This document shows, piece by piece, positions 63,964 to 64,000 of a stretch of 64,000 bases of DNA. Positions within the stretch are counted from its first letter, which is position 1; each line of letters opens with the position of its first letter. The notes below the pieces were generated by a model. That model worked only from the letters and a program-made list of their open reading frames with translations, ran no database searches and was not told the origin of the DNA. The position numbers and the translations under genes are program-made. This DNA comes from Candidatus Uhrbacteria bacterium (GTDB lineage: Bacteria; Patescibacteriota; Patescibacteriia; UBA9934), in NCBI GenBank assembly GCA_003518105.1, contig DOZH01000005.1, positions 53,045 through 117,044 on the forward strand, in the 5' to 3' direction.

Positions 63964-64000
63964 ACCCTGCTTTTTATCCGTGTCCACTAAACGGGGTACA

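Larger units (their letters stand above)
62607..64000 (+). mobile_element. IS3-family insertion sequence 2 (complete, 1394 bp)
   Basis: The left end TGTACCCC-N5-GTGGACAC (62607-62627) is matched by its complement at 63980-64000, the last base of the window. OrfA and OrfB are intact. The target duplication cannot be checked because the right flank is outside. Confidence 0.9.

Noticed and set aside
1..64000. CRISPR array
   Set aside because: No regularly spaced direct repeats with unique spacers were seen; the repeated sequences are dispersed palindromes.

Overview
The window looks like a chromosome segment of a Candidate Phyla Radiation (Patescibacteria) bacterium, probably Parcubacteria-like; this is inferred from gene content and style, not from a marker tree. 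Intact housekeeping genes (tig, comM, lspA, pnp, rpsO, a single xerC-type recombinase, NDH-2-like oxidoreductase, polA, holA, rpsT, maf, rmuC, ychF, rpsF-ssb-rpsR, epmA-efp) sit among large secreted surface proteins, single-gene cassettes of unknown function, toxin-antitoxin pairs and two IS3-family elements. Many core genes have no Shine-Dalgarno sequence, and several have a -10 box only 7-9 nt before the ATG, so their mRNAs are probably leaderless.

Layout: 0-16.9 kb holds Fic, trigger factor, LysM/M23 peptidase, ComM, LspA, an HD hydrolase, a DksA/TraR-like protein, a large unidentified minus-strand RNA locus (about 7.88-8.28 kb), PNPase, an NYN protein, S15, HigBA, Xer and NDH-2. 17-28.8 kb is an accessory region with three TrmB-type regulators, each divergent from a metabolic unit: a 2-hydroxyacid dehydrogenase plus methyltransferase-SDR fusion (the latter cut by an IS3 element), a B12-type radical SAM protein with a frameshifted partner, and a second radical SAM protein. 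A MazEF-like pair lies between them. 28.8-39.2 kb carries four tRNAs, polA, holA, rpsT, maf, an AIPR-type phage-resistance protein and rmuC. 39.2-40.2 kb is gene-free, AT-rich and has DnaA-box-like sites and a perfect 28-bp palindrome. 40.2-50.0 kb is one operon of four secreted or anchored surface proteins and an O-antigen-ligase/TPR membrane protein. 50-64 kb has a caspase-like secreted protein, ychF, a REP-associated transposase flanked by its repeats, a Trm11-like methyltransferase, a Ser/Thr kinase, the rpsF-ssb-rpsR operon, epmA-efp, a HicBA-like pair and a complete IS3-family element ending at the right edge.

The most unusual content is non-coding or repeat-based. (1) A roughly 120-nt structured RNA occurs three times (7.3, 35.2, 60.3 kb) with compensatory changes in several helices; two copies lie directly upstream of rpsT and efp. 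(2) A REP-like double palindrome occurs six times plus one half copy, with its probable transposase between two copies. (3) Two further palindromic families are inserted in frame inside protein genes (polA, holA, NDH-2, two surface proteins). (4) About a dozen promoter-plus-terminator single-gene cassettes use clear Shine-Dalgarno sites and a codon style unlike the core genes. I found no CRISPR array.
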